From JBJXHG01 sp046160865 (GTDB lineage: Bacteria; Planctomycetota; UBA1135; GCA-002686595): 42,571 nucleotides of DNA. Below, one piece after another: positions 24,747-34,073 of the stretch. The stretch covers positions 1-42,571 of the forward strand of contig JBJXHG010000091.1 in assembly GCA_046160865.1 (NCBI GenBank), written 5' to 3'. Under the pieces are notes generated by a model. It saw nothing but the letters and a program-made list of their open reading frames with translations. It had not been told where the DNA came from and made no database searches. Both the position numbers and the translations under genes were made by a program. How positions within the stretch are numbered: the first letter of the stretch is position 1; every line of letters starts with the position of its first letter.

Positions 24747-26026
24747 TGCTTCGGCTCCGGCAAGTCGTCGGGCGGGAACAAGCGGTCGAGCCCGAGGAAC
24801 GACGACAGTCCGCGGTGCAGCTCGCGATAGCCGGGCTCCTCGCCAATGCACCAGTGCGGCTTCAGGAACATGCGGAAGATCTCCGCGTCGCTGCGCGCGC
24901 GCCGCGATTGGATCTCCGTGCGCCGCCGCATCCAGTGATCCCAGCGCCCGAGCAGGTCGTTCATCGCGATGAGATCCGCCGCGGCCTCGCGCCGCACGCC
25001 GATCGCGCGGTGCACACCCCAGCGCGCCTTGTTCCAAGCCCGGCGCACGCCGCCGCCCTTCGCCGCGCTCGAGTCGTACTCGATGCGGAACGAGCGATCG
25101 TCGGAGAGCCCGGCCACGTTCCACATGCGCCGCACGGCGAGACCGAGCAACGCGGGCATGACGGCGCGCAGGTGCTCGTCGTCGTAGTTCTTGAAGCACG
25201 CGAAGAGCGGATTGCGGATCTGCAGCACGCGCAGCGTCTCGGGGCGCAAGCGGCGGCTCGTGCTCGAGTGGTGGTGGTAGCACACCGAAGTCGGCACGTA
25301 GTGGCACGCGTGACCGAGCACCCACATGCGCCAGCCGAGGTCGACGTCCTCGTAGTACGCGAAGAACTCCTCGTCGAAGCCGCCGACGTCCTGGAACACG
25401 CGCGCGTCGATCGCCATCGCGCCGCCGCACGCGAACAAGGTCTTCAGCGGCACGTCGTAGATCGGCGACGGCTTCTCGAGATAGCCGCGCTGCACGCCGA
25501 TGCCGTGGAAGTTCATGCCGCCGCCGGCCGAGTTGATCTTCTCGCCGTCCCACGAAAGCATCTTGGCCGTCGTCGCTTGGCACTCGCCGCGGACGAGCGG
25601 CGCGACGAGCTCGCGCAGGAACTTCGGATCGACGCGGATGTCGTTGTTGAGGAAGCACAGGACCTCGGGCCCGCGCGCCGAGCGCGCGCCTTGATTGCAG
25701 CCCGCGGCGAAACCGACGTTGCGCTCGTTGACGAAGAGGCGCACCCATTGATGCTGCGTCTCCATCTCCTCGACGCTGCCGTCGCTGCTCGCGTTGTCGA
25801 TGAGCAACACTTCGAGCTTGTCCTCGGGATAATCGAGCGCGGAGAGGCTCTCGAAGCAGCCGCGCAGGTGGTGGCGGCCGTTCAGGTTCAAGATCACGAT
25901 CGACACGCGCGGGAGATCGCGATCGCGCACGGGCGGACCGGGCTCGAGCAAGAGCTCGCTCGGCACGTCGAGGCCGCCTTCGCTCGACGCGGCCCCGCCT
26001 GCACGCTTCTCGCGGAAGCTCTTCAT
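24743..26026 (-). CDS. Family 2 glycosyltransferase, rhamnosyltransferase-like
   Basis: The 427-residue product starts at an ATG overlapping the stop of the upstream gene (ATGA). After a Ser/Gly-rich N-terminus, the GT-A domain runs from about residue 40 (VSIVILNLNGRHHLRGCFES). It includes LLIDNASSDGSVE, NVGFAAGCNQGA, LNNDIRVDP (acidic metal site) and FFAYYEDVDLGWRM, all typical of WbbL-type rhamnosyltransferases. The last roughly 150 residues are basic and helical, with no clear transmembrane helix. It probably adds a sugar to a lipid-linked surface glycan. The order in the operon suggests it works with its three neighbours. Confidence 0.88.
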   Translation of the reverse strand: MKSFREKRAGGAASSEGGLDVPSELLLEPGPPVRDRDLPRVSIVILNLNGRHHLRGCFESLSALDYPEDKLEVLLIDNASSDGSVEEMETQHQWVRLFVNERNVGFAAGCNQGARSARGPEVLCFLNNDIRVDPKFLRELVAPLVRGECQATTAKMLSWDGEKINSAGGGMNFHGIGVQRGYLEKPSPIYDVPLKTLFACGGAMAIDARVFQDVGGFDEEFFAYYEDVDLGWRMWVLGHACHYVPTSVCYHHHSSTSRRLRPETLRVLQIRNPLFACFKNYDDEHLRAVMPALLGLAVRRMWNVAGLSDDRSFRIEYDSSAAKGGGVRRAWNKARWGVHRAIGVRREAAADLIAMNDLLGRWDHWMRRRTEIQSRRARSDAEIFRMFLKPHWCIGEEPGYRELHRGLSSFLGLDRLFPPDDLPEPKH

Positions 26027-28833
26027 GCGCGCACTCGCATTTCGTCGTGAACCTCGAAGACGCGCACGCGTTGGATGCGCAGATGCGTCCCACCGGCCGT
26101 CTGCGACGAATCCGCGTGCGCGCTGAACGCGAGCGTCGACGCACCCGCCGGCAGATCGAGCACGAGCTCGTGCACCGACGCCTCGTCACGGCCGCGCGAA
26201 GCGACGGCTGGCATTTCGCCGACGGCACGACCATCGACCGCGATCGTGCCGCCGAGGCGAACACGCGGCTCGCCGGCGAGCAGCCACTGCTCCACGTACA
26301 CGCGGCGCGTGCCGCCGCCGAGGCCGGACACGTCGTACTCGACGGTTCCACCCGGACGCACGAGCACACGCGCGCCGCCTTGGTCCTCGACCGGTCCGCG
26401 GCGTGCGGACGTTTCGACGCCCGTCTTCTCGAAGAGCGGCGCCGCACTCGAGGATCGCGGCCGCTCGACGCACGCGAGCGCGCGGTAGCGGTACTCCATC
26501 GTCGCGGCATCCTCGGCGATCGTCTTCACCTGCATCCAGTCGCGCGAGAGGCGCTCGCGGAGATCGGGCTCGTCGACGATGCGCGCGAGTTTCGCGGCGA
26601 GATCGTGCGCGTCGCCGGCCTTGAAGTGCAGCCCGTCGACGCCGTCGCGCACGAGCTCCGCCATGCCGCCGATGTCGCTCGCGACGACAGGCGTGTGCGT
26701 GAGGAACGCTTCGTGGATCGTGAGCGGCGAGTTCTCGAACCAGATCGACGGCACGATCAGGACGTCGATCTCGGCGTACACCTCGGAGAGCCGCGAGTTG
26801 TCGAAGCGGCCGAGGAACTGCACGTTCGAGCCCGCGAGGCGTTGCAGCGACGCGTGGTGCTCGTCCTTCTCCGGCTTGAAGTCGCCGTGGACGTTGAGCA
26901 CCGCACGTGCGGGGTCGAGGCGTTGCATCGCGCGCAGCATCGTTTCGCCGCCCTTGTACCAGACGAGCGAGCCGACGAAGCCGAAGCGCACGCGCCCTTT
27001 CGGATCGGGCTTCTTCGCGAGCGCGCGCAGGTAGTCGGTGCGCATGCCGTAGTCGGAGTACAGGAAGCGGTGCGGATCGAACGCGCCGGTGTCGAGCAGC
27101 TTCTGACGCAGGAAGCGACTCGGGCCGATGCACAGGTCCGCGGACGCGAACGCGCGCGTCACGTAGTCGTGACGGGCGCGCAGATCGGGATAGCCGTCCC
27201 AACGGCGCGCGAAGCTCGCGGACAATCGTCCACCGCGGCGCGCGCCGTGCGCGAGACCACGGAGGACGGGAGTCGCGACTCTGTCGAGTCGCTTGAGTCG
27301 CGGAATGTGCGCGAGGCCCTTCTCCTTCACGCACAGATAGCAGCCACTGCCCATGTTCTCCTCGCAGCGCACGCCGTCCGGACGGATCAGCTGCACGCGC
27401 GCGCAGATCGCCCAGTAGTCGTTGCACGTGATCACGGTCGGCAGTCCGTGCTCGCGCGCGACGTGCACGAGACCGGCCGAGAGGTGGATGAGGTGCTGGA
27501 AGTGGACGACGTCGAAGCGCTCACGCGCGAGCAAGCGGCGCAGGAGCGCCTCGGCGCGCGCGTGCTGGTAGCTCTCGCGGATGCTCTTGTGCGCGAGTCG
27601 ATGCGTCATGCGCAAGACGCGCAAGCCTTGGAACTCCGACTCGACGAGCGAGAAGTCTTCCGCTCCGCCATCGGCGACGCTCGCGCCCGCGGGGACGCGC
27701 GCGAGCACGGTCACCGAATGACCGCGGCGCTGCATCTCGACGGCGAGGTTGTACGTGTAGATCTCCGTGCCGGCCCACGTCTCGGGCGGGAAGCCGTGCA
27801 CGACGTACAAGACGCGCAGCGCCGTGCGATCCAGTACACGCGTCGGCGGATGGCGCGCCGGACTGCGGCCGCCGTCGTACAAGCCGCGGTAGAGCGCTTC
27901 GCGCAGCGCCTTCGAGCGCGTCAGCGCGGCGGTCTGCGCGCGCGCGTCGACCTTCGCCTGCGCGATCGCGCTGCGATCCTTGTCGAGCGCGCGTTGCGCG
28001 AGCACACCCGCGTCCTTCTCGGTCGCGACGCACACGCGGTCGAGCCACTCCGCGTTGAAGCGGCCGTCGATGCGCCCGCGCTCGTACGTCTGCGGCGCGT
28101 CGTAGTCGTGGCTGTGCTCGACCACCGCTTCGTCGTCGTACACGACGGTCCAGCCGGCTTCGAGGTATGCGCGCGCGAGCAGCACGTCCTCCCCGAACCA
28201 CGTGCGTGGATACGGATGGCGCTCCCACGCTTCACGTCGCACGGCCGACGCGACGTCGTTGAAGTTCCACAGGAGGCGCTTCGCGTGCGCGTCGAGACGC
28301 GCGTACGCCGCGCGGTCCTCGATGCGCACGACGCGCCGGCCCGGTTGATAGCCCGGATCGTCCTCGCTGCCGATGCGCGTCAAGAGATCCGCGTCGGGGC
28401 GCGGCACGTTGCGGCAGTACGCGGCGGCGACGTTCGGATCGGCGAAGTTCTTGACCAGCGCCGCGAGCCAACCGTCCCCCCCCGGAATCGCGTCCTGCGT
28501 GAGGAAGACGCACAAGTCGCCTTGCGTGCGCGCGAAGAGCTCGTTGCGCGTGTCGCCGTGGTCGAACTCGAGGCCGTGGATGCGGTGCCGCGCGAACGGC
28601 ACCGGAAAACGCTCGGCGAAACGCCCGAGCAACTCCCACGTGCCGTCGTCCGAGGAGGAATCGATGGCGGTGAAGTCCCACGCGAGGTCGCAGCGCTGTG
28701 CCGCCAAGCGCTCGAGCACGCGCTCGAGGAACTCGAGGCCGCGAAACGTCGGCATGGCGACGGAGATCGAACGGACTTGGCGCGTGAACGGCCCCGGTTG
28801 GCCGGCATCCATCCGCGCGAGGATAGTGCTCAC
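26023..28833 (-). CDS. Bifunctional GT2-GT4 glycosyltransferase with C-terminal beta-rich domain
   Basis: The GTG start at 28833 overlaps the TGA of the upstream gene (GTGA), which favours it over an ATG seven codons later. The product has 936 residues. A GT2 domain spans about 22-270 (ISVAMPTFRGLEF, AIDSSSDDGT, FLTQDAIPGG, FGEDVLLARAYLEAGW). A GT4 domain spans about 340-770 (LYVVHGFPPETWAGTEIYTYNLA, FVGSLVWYKGGETML, and the EX7E pair in ENSPLTIHE). About 110 residues (827-936) form a beta-rich end with no recognised family. The two catalytic domains would add two sugars in sequence. The GT2 half is closely similar to the gene just upstream. Confidence 0.85.
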   Translation of the reverse strand: MSTILARMDAGQPGPFTRQVRSISVAMPTFRGLEFLERVLERLAAQRCDLAWDFTAIDSSSDDGTWELLGRFAERFPVPFARHRIHGLEFDHGDTRNELFARTQGDLCVFLTQDAIPGGDGWLAALVKNFADPNVAAAYCRNVPRPDADLLTRIGSEDDPGYQPGRRVVRIEDRAAYARLDAHAKRLLWNFNDVASAVRREAWERHPYPRTWFGEDVLLARAYLEAGWTVVYDDEAVVEHSHDYDAPQTYERGRIDGRFNAEWLDRVCVATEKDAGVLAQRALDKDRSAIAQAKVDARAQTAALTRSKALREALYRGLYDGGRSPARHPPTRVLDRTALRVLYVVHGFPPETWAGTEIYTYNLAVEMQRRGHSVTVLARVPAGASVADGGAEDFSLVESEFQGLRVLRMTHRLAHKSIRESYQHARAEALLRRLLARERFDVVHFQHLIHLSAGLVHVAREHGLPTVITCNDYWAICARVQLIRPDGVRCEENMGSGCYLCVKEKGLAHIPRLKRLDRVATPVLRGLAHGARRGGRLSASFARRWDGYPDLRARHDYVTRAFASADLCIGPSRFLRQKLLDTGAFDPHRFLYSDYGMRTDYLRALAKKPDPKGRVRFGFVGSLVWYKGGETMLRAMQRLDPARAVLNVHGDFKPEKDEHHASLQRLAGSNVQFLGRFDNSRLSEVYAEIDVLIVPSIWFENSPLTIHEAFLTHTPVVASDIGGMAELVRDGVDGLHFKAGDAHDLAAKLARIVDEPDLRERLSRDWMQVKTIAEDAATMEYRYRALACVERPRSSSAAPLFEKTGVETSARRGPVEDQGGARVLVRPGGTVEYDVSGLGGGTRRVYVEQWLLAGEPRVRLGGTIAVDGRAVGEMPAVASRGRDEASVHELVLDLPAGASTLAFSAHADSSQTAGGTHLRIQRVRVFEVHDEMRVRA

Positions 28834-29717
28834 GCGCCGTCTTTCCTAGCGACCCGGAGCGCGTCGTCACGCGCCGGACCGAGCGCTCCGCGGCTCCCGG
28901 CCCACTGTCCGAGCACCTGCGCGCCGCGCAGCATCGGCGAGCGCACGAGCGAAGTGAGCGGCGCGTTCGTCGCGCGCACGAAGCGAAGGTCCGCGCGGAT
29001 CTCGTATGCGACTCCGCGCAGCACGGACGCGAGCGTCGGTCGCACGCGGCGGCCGTGCACCTCGCGCTGAAACACCGCGTCGACCCTGTAGCGCGCGTAG
29101 GCTTGCCCTGGACCGTAGCGGTGCGCGTGGTGGACGACCGCGTTCGGCACGAAGCGGATCTCGAGTCCCGCGGCGAGCGCGAGCGCCGCCCAGGCCGAGT
29201 CCTCGCCGAACGCGACCTCGGGAAATGGGATCCGCGCGTGAACGTCGCGCCGCATCGCGCTCGCGACGTCGTTGAAGCACGTCGGCGCCGCGTGCTCGGA
29301 GGCCTCGGGTGCCGCGAGCACAGTGCGCGCCGTCAACGGATCGTCGTCGTCGTGCGGCAGGATGCGCGCGAAGGCGCCGCCAACTTCGGCGGCGTCGAAC
29401 GCGCTCGCGAGCGTCGCGAGGAAGTCGTCGCCGCGCGGCAGCGCGTCCTGCGACAAGAAGACGAGGACCTCGCCCTGGGCGCCGCGTGCGAGCGCGTTGC
29501 GCGTTGCACCGTGCTGGAAGCGAGCGCGGTCGATGCGCTCGACGTGCGCTCCTGCGCGCGCGAGCAGATCGCGCGTGTCGTCGTCCGAGCTCGAGTCGAT
29601 CGCGCGGATCTCGAAGCCGCCCTGCACCTGCTGCGCGGCGAGCGCCGGCAGGAGCCGCCGGAGATCCCGCGCGCCGTTCCACGTGGGCAGGAGGACCGAG
29701 ACCTTGGGAGAAGCCAT
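28830..29717 (-). CDS. Family 2 glycosyltransferase, first gene of the glycan operon
   Basis: This 295-residue GT-A protein opens a four-gene coupled operon. Motifs are VSVLLPTWNGARDLRRLL, IDSSSDDDTRDLL, FQHGATRNALARGAQG, VFLSQDALPRG (Gln-Asp in place of the usual DxD) and FNDVASAMRRDV followed by FGEDSAW. The last two are nearly the same in the GT2 half of the next gene, so the two share a recent ancestor. The start is the ATG at 29717. A GATACT box at 29729-29734, 11 nt before it on the minus strand, is a candidate -10 element. Sugar and acceptor are unknown. Confidence 0.85.
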   Translation of the reverse strand: MASPKVSVLLPTWNGARDLRRLLPALAAQQVQGGFEIRAIDSSSDDDTRDLLARAGAHVERIDRARFQHGATRNALARGAQGEVLVFLSQDALPRGDDFLATLASAFDAAEVGGAFARILPHDDDDPLTARTVLAAPEASEHAAPTCFNDVASAMRRDVHARIPFPEVAFGEDSAWAALALAAGLEIRFVPNAVVHHAHRYGPGQAYARYRVDAVFQREVHGRRVRPTLASVLRGVAYEIRADLRFVRATNAPLTSLVRSPMLRGAQVLGQWAGSRGALGPARDDALRVARKDGA

Positions 29718-29728
29718 GCGGCGGCGAG

Positions 29729-29734
29729 AGTATC
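29729..29734 (-). promoter_or_regulatory. Putative -10 box (GATACT) of the glycosyltransferase operon
   Basis: On the minus strand GATACT stands 11 nt before the ATG at 29717, with no Shine-Dalgarno between. It resembles the TATACT boxes elsewhere in the window. Transcription would start only a few nucleotides before the first gene. Confidence 0.35.
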
Positions 29735-29766
29735 GACGCGCGTGGGTCGTCGCTCCAGGGGCGGGC

Positions 29767-31869
29767 TCAGCCCTTCTTCGGTCCCGACGCGCCGCGCAGC
29801 ATCAGGACGCCGAGCAGAACGATCACGCCGACGCCGAACACGTCGCTCGACGCGAAGGGCAGGTCGCGCAGGAACGCGATCTGTGGATGGAAGCCGTCAT
29901 CGCGCGAGAAGCCGGGCAAGAAGCCCTGCATCGCGGCCGCGATGCCGAGGATCGACGCACCCGCGATCAGGCCGGAGCACCAGAGAGTTCCCTCGGGCTC
30001 GTCCTCGGCGTCGGGTGTGCGCTTGTAGAGCTTGTCCGCGATCTTGCGCACGAGCCCGCCCACGAACACGGGCATCGTGGACGAGATCGGCAGGTACACG
30101 CCGACCGCGAACGTGAGCGAGCGGAAGCCGAGCAGCTCCACGAAGATCGAGATCGCGACGCCGATCAGGATCAGGTCCCACGGCAGCTTGTGCGTGAGCA
30201 AGCCGTCGATCACGACGGACATGAGCTTCGCTTGCGGCGCTTGCAAGCGGCCGGCGCCGATGCCGTCCTCGCGCAGGATCTCCGCTTCGCCGCTCGCGCG
30301 ATCGACGAGGTAGATGCCCTCCGCCGTTCCCTCGGGGAGATCGGCGCGCGTCATGCGCACGAAGAGATACTCCTCGCCGTCGGTGAGGCTCGTGACGCTC
30401 TCGGCTTTGTCGCGCAGCGTCTGCGACACGGGGAACGTGCGCTCGAGCTTCGTCTCGCGCGTCTCCGCCATGTTGAGCAGGTACGCGGTCCAGCCGACGG
30501 CGAGCACCGACGTCAGCACACCGATGAGCAACGCGCCTTGTTGCTTGACCGGCGTCGCACCGAGCAGGTAGCCCGTCTTCAGGTCTTGCGAGCACGTGCC
30601 TGCGTTCGAGATCGCGATGCACACGATCGCGCCGACCATCAGCGCGAGACGGCTGTATTCCGAGCCTTGCCAGCCGATCGCGAGGAAGAGCCCGCACGTC
30701 GCCATCAACACGCCGATCGTCATGCCCGACAGCGGACACGACGACGAGCCGACTTCGCCGGTGATGCGCGACGACACGACCGAGAACAAGAAGCCGAGCA
30801 CGAGGATCAAGAGCGCGCCGAGCAGGTTCATCTGGAACGCCGGCACGGTCCAGATCAGCAGCACGATCGCGATCGCGCCGATGACGAGCACCGGCGTCGG
30901 CGTGTCGCGATCCGTGCGCGACACGGCCTTGTTCGCTCCGCCGCCCGCGAGCGAGGTCGCCGACGCGCGAATCGAAGCCCAGATCGACGGCAGCGCGCGC
31001 GCGAGCGCGAAGATGCCGCCCGCGGCGACCGCGCCGGCACCGATGTGCTTGACGTACTTCGACCAGATGTCGCCGGCGCTCATGTCGCGGATCAGCGTCT
31101 CGGCAGGCGCGAGCGCGACCTCCGAGCCCGAGCCGAACAGCGCGATGAGCGGCACGAGGATGAACGACGCGAGGATGCTGCCCGCGACCATCATCAACGA
31201 AGTGCGGTACCCGATGATGTAGCCGACGCCGATGAGCTCGGGCGCGACGTCGCAGCCGACGGACGCGCCGCGGAACGACGTGAAGTGGTGCTCGACGCTC
31301 GCCTTGACGCCGAAGAAAAGCGCCTGGATCGCCTTGAACGCGGCGCCGATTCCGAGACCGACGAACACCTTGCGCGCCGACGTGCCGCCTTTCTCGCCCG
31401 CTTCGAGGATCTCGGCGCACGCTTTCCCTTCGGGATAGCGCAAGACGCCGTGCTCCTTGACGATCAAGTAGCGCCGCAGCGGCACCATCATCAACACGCC
31501 GAGTATGCCGCCCGTGATCGCGACGAGCGTCGTGAGGCCGACCTGCAGCGGATACCCGAGGAAGATCAGCGCTGGGACGCTGAACACGACCGCGGCGGCG
31601 ACGGATTCTCCCGCCGAGCCCGTCGTCTGCACGATGTTGTGCTCGAGGATCGCGCGCTGTCCGCGCTTCTTCTTGATCGCCCAGATCGCGAGCACGGCGA
31701 TCGGCACCGACGCCGACGTCGTCAACCCGACGCGCAGCGCGAGGTACGTCGACGCGGCACCGAACACGACGCCCAGGATCGCGCCGAGGAAGAGCGCGCG
31801 GAACGTGAGCTCGGGCGCGTTCTCCTCGGGCGGGACGTGCGGTCGGAATGCCGCGTCGCCGGGCGTCAT
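29767..31869 (-). CDS. OPT family oligopeptide transporter, second copy, with extra soluble loop
   Basis: The 700-residue product starts at an ATG overlapping the stop of the other OPT gene (ATGA); the open frame continues far upstream but there it is a shadow of that gene. OPT features include LEHNIVQTTGSAGESVAAAVVFSVPALIFLGYP, EHGVLRYPEGKACAEIL, GAIVCIAISNAGTCSQDLKTGYLLGATP and ISSTMPVFVGGLV. About 14 or more hydrophobic segments are present. Residues about 466-543 carry a soluble charged insertion (starting near ETRETKLERTF) that the neighbour lacks. OPT carriers import peptides or metal chelates using the proton gradient; the substrate is unknown. It may pair with the neighbour. Confidence 0.9.
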   Translation of the reverse strand: MTPGDAAFRPHVPPEENAPELTFRALFLGAILGVVFGAASTYLALRVGLTTSASVPIAVLAIWAIKKKRGQRAILEHNIVQTTGSAGESVAAAVVFSVPALIFLGYPLQVGLTTLVAITGGILGVLMMVPLRRYLIVKEHGVLRYPEGKACAEILEAGEKGGTSARKVFVGLGIGAAFKAIQALFFGVKASVEHHFTSFRGASVGCDVAPELIGVGYIIGYRTSLMMVAGSILASFILVPLIALFGSGSEVALAPAETLIRDMSAGDIWSKYVKHIGAGAVAAGGIFALARALPSIWASIRASATSLAGGGANKAVSRTDRDTPTPVLVIGAIAIVLLIWTVPAFQMNLLGALLILVLGFLFSVVSSRITGEVGSSSCPLSGMTIGVLMATCGLFLAIGWQGSEYSRLALMVGAIVCIAISNAGTCSQDLKTGYLLGATPVKQQGALLIGVLTSVLAVGWTAYLLNMAETRETKLERTFPVSQTLRDKAESVTSLTDGEEYLFVRMTRADLPEGTAEGIYLVDRASGEAEILREDGIGAGRLQAPQAKLMSVVIDGLLTHKLPWDLILIGVAISIFVELLGFRSLTFAVGVYLPISSTMPVFVGGLVRKIADKLYKRTPDAEDEPEGTLWCSGLIAGASILGIAAAMQGFLPGFSRDDGFHPQIAFLRDLPFASSDVFGVGVIVLLGVLMLRGASGPKKG

Positions 31870-33914
31870 GAAGCGGGCTCGTCGGTCTTCTTCATCGCGA
31901 CGCGATACAGGACGAACCCGAGCACCGCGAACATCACGGCCGACATGACGTCGGGCGAGTACGTGCCGAACGACTCGGCGAGCGAGCCTTGCAGGCCCTC
32001 GCCGAAGTGCTTGAGCTTCGACTCGAGCGAGACCATCTTCCCGCCCTCGCCCTCGACGTCGACGCCGGAGAGCGCACCGACGACGACGCCGGTCAGCGAT
32101 CCGCCGGCTACGAGACCCGTCGCGTACAGCATGCCGGTCGAGATCTCGCTGCCCGCCTCGTCGCCGCGGCGCTTGTCGACGAAACCGCGCAACAAGCCGC
32201 CGAGGAAGATCGTGAAGCTCGTCGCGAACGGGAGGTACGCGCCGACCGCCCATGCGAGCGGTGAAACACCGAGCAGCCAAATCGCAGTCGCGAGGCCCGC
32301 GCCGACGAGGATGTAGCCCCAGGGCAAGTTCTGCGCGAGAACGCCTTTGATCACCGTCGCCATGAGTGTCGCCTGCGGCGCCGGCAGACGATCGGTGCCG
32401 ATCCCGTGCAGAGCGCCCTCGGGCGCCATCCCGGTGTCGAGGATCCGCATCGTCCATCCGATCGCGAGCACCGAGACGATCACGCCGATCACGAGACCGA
32501 TCTGCTGGCGGATCGGCGTCGCGCCGACGAGGAAGCCCGTCTTCAAGTCCTGGCTCGTTGCACCGGCGTTGGCCGCCGCGATGCACACGATCGCGCCGAC
32601 CGACAGCGCGACCGGCTGGTACGCGTCGCCCGACATCCCGAGCGAGAGGAAGACGAGCGCGGTGCCGAGCAGCGTCGCGATCGTCATCCCGGAGATCGGG
32701 TTCGACGAGCTGCCGATGATGCCGACGATCCGCGAGCTGACCGTGACGAAGAGGAATCCGAACACGAGCATCAGCACGGACATCACGACCTTGCCGCCGA
32801 AGCTGCCGGGCAGGATCGGGAGCACCGCGATCACCGCGACGAGCAGGACCGCGCCGATCGCGACGACCGGCATCGGGATGTCGCGCTCCGTGCGCAGGAC
32901 CGCCGCGCCGTCGCCGCGCTTGCTCATCGCCGCCATCGATTGACGGACGGCGCGCAAGATCGTCGGCGCCGTGCGGATCAGCGTGATGATCCCCGCCATC
33001 GTCACCGCGCCGGCGCCGATGTAGCGGACGTACGCTTCGTAGAACTTGCGCGGTCCCGACGCGCTCGCGATCCAGCCTTCGCTGCGGCCGAGCCGCTTCA
33101 GGTCCTCGACCAAGTTCGCTTCGGGGATCAAGAGCGACAGGAGCGGGATCAGCACGATCCACGACAGGATCCCGCCGGACACCATGATCCCGCCCACCTT
33201 CGGTCCGAGGATGTAGCCGACACCGAGGTACTCCGACGTCGGCTCGCCCGCGACCGTCGCGTTCGGCAGAGTCGACGTGGACTTCGAGATGAAGGCCGGG
33301 TTCTCCTTCCAGAGCCCGAACACCTTCATCAAGACGTTGTACAAGACCGCGATCCCGACTCCCTGGAACACGATCTTCGCCATGCTCCCGCCGCGCTCGC
33401 CGGCGATGAGCACGTCCGCGCACGCGGTGCCTTCGGGATACGGCAGCGTCCCGTGCTCGGCGACGATCAGCGATCGCCGCAGCGGGACCATGAAGAGCAC
33501 GCCGAGGATCCCTCCGCACGCGGCGAGCGTGAAGATCGTCAGGTAGGTGAAGTACGACTCGCCGTTCGCTCCGGTGGAGAGGAAGAGCAGCGCAGGGATC
33601 GTGAACGCGACGCCGGCCGCGACGGACTCACCCGCGGAGCCGATCGTCTGCACGATGTTGTTCTCGAGGATCGTCGCGCGGCCGAACAGGCGCAGCACCG
33701 AGATCGACAGCACCGCGATCGGGATCGATGCGGAGACCGTGAGGCCCGCCTTCAACGCCAAGTACACCGTCGACGCGCCGAACAGGATCCCGAAGATCGA
33801 GCCGAAGATGATGGCCTTCGGCGTGAACTCCGGAATGTCCTGGTCAGCCGGTATGAACGGCTTGTGCTCGGCGACGACCGCCTTGGGCTCCACCTTCGGT
33901 GCCGCGTGTCCCAA
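31866..33914 (-). CDS. OPT family oligopeptide transporter, first copy
   Basis: The 682-residue protein starts at TTG (33914), fixed by AAGGAGG 5 nt upstream, a textbook ribosome site. It shows the same OPT landmarks as its neighbour: LENNIVQTIGSAGESVAAGVAFTIPALLFL, EHGTLPYPEGTACADVLIAGE, GAIVCIAAANAGATSQDLKTGFLVGATP and PFATSFTIFLGGLLRG. The cytoplasmic N-terminus is hydrophilic. Its loop before LPAPQATLMATVIKG is much shorter than that of the second copy. The overlapping stop and start imply coupled expression, so the two may form a complex or take up related substrates; the substrate is not known. Confidence 0.9.
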   Translation of the reverse strand: MGHAAPKVEPKAVVAEHKPFIPADQDIPEFTPKAIIFGSIFGILFGASTVYLALKAGLTVSASIPIAVLSISVLRLFGRATILENNIVQTIGSAGESVAAGVAFTIPALLFLSTGANGESYFTYLTIFTLAACGGILGVLFMVPLRRSLIVAEHGTLPYPEGTACADVLIAGERGGSMAKIVFQGVGIAVLYNVLMKVFGLWKENPAFISKSTSTLPNATVAGEPTSEYLGVGYILGPKVGGIMVSGGILSWIVLIPLLSLLIPEANLVEDLKRLGRSEGWIASASGPRKFYEAYVRYIGAGAVTMAGIITLIRTAPTILRAVRQSMAAMSKRGDGAAVLRTERDIPMPVVAIGAVLLVAVIAVLPILPGSFGGKVVMSVLMLVFGFLFVTVSSRIVGIIGSSSNPISGMTIATLLGTALVFLSLGMSGDAYQPVALSVGAIVCIAAANAGATSQDLKTGFLVGATPIRQQIGLVIGVIVSVLAIGWTMRILDTGMAPEGALHGIGTDRLPAPQATLMATVIKGVLAQNLPWGYILVGAGLATAIWLLGVSPLAWAVGAYLPFATSFTIFLGGLLRGFVDKRRGDEAGSEISTGMLYATGLVAGGSLTGVVVGALSGVDVEGEGGKMVSLESKLKHFGEGLQGSLAESFGTYSPDVMSAVMFAVLGFVLYRVAMKKTDEPAS

Positions 33915-34073
33915 CGGATCCTCCTTCGTGTGATCGAGACGGGTCCTGTCCCCTCAGCTCAGGACCGTGGAATGCGCGGGGATGCTACCCGAGCGCTGGA
34001 GAGCGATCCAAGGCGCGAGGCGCGTGGTTCGCCCCGGTCGCCGATTCCCGCGCGAGCGGCGAAGCTCCGCTCG
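33915..34073. other. Leader of the OPT operon with two inverted repeats
   Basis: No gene is seen. An 8-bp stem (34052-34059 with 34067-34074) sits at the end of the NHL-lipoprotein gene. A 7-bp stem with an 11-nt loop (GGTCCTG at 33942-33948, CAGGACC at 33960-33966) lies about 28 nt before the OPT start. Either may end transcription of the NHL gene, but neither has a T-run on the minus strand. Confidence 0.4.
33920..33926 (-). promoter_or_regulatory. Strong Shine-Dalgarno (AAGGAGG) that fixes the TTG start of the first OPT gene
   Basis: On the minus strand AAGGAGG is followed by 5 nt and TTG at 33914. No ATG or GTG in the frame is better placed. Confidence 0.8.

Noticed and set aside
26047..29070. 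Over 1000-codon plus-strand frame opposite the glycosyltransferase operon
   Set aside because: The minus strand carries clear GT2 and GT4 motifs in coupled genes. The plus-strand product is Arg/Ala-rich with no domain.
29272..32316. Long plus-strand open frame opposite the OPT genes
   Set aside because: The opposite strand encodes clear OPT transporters. The long frame is a by-product of high-GC codon bias and gives an Arg/Glu/His-rich protein without a recognisable domain.
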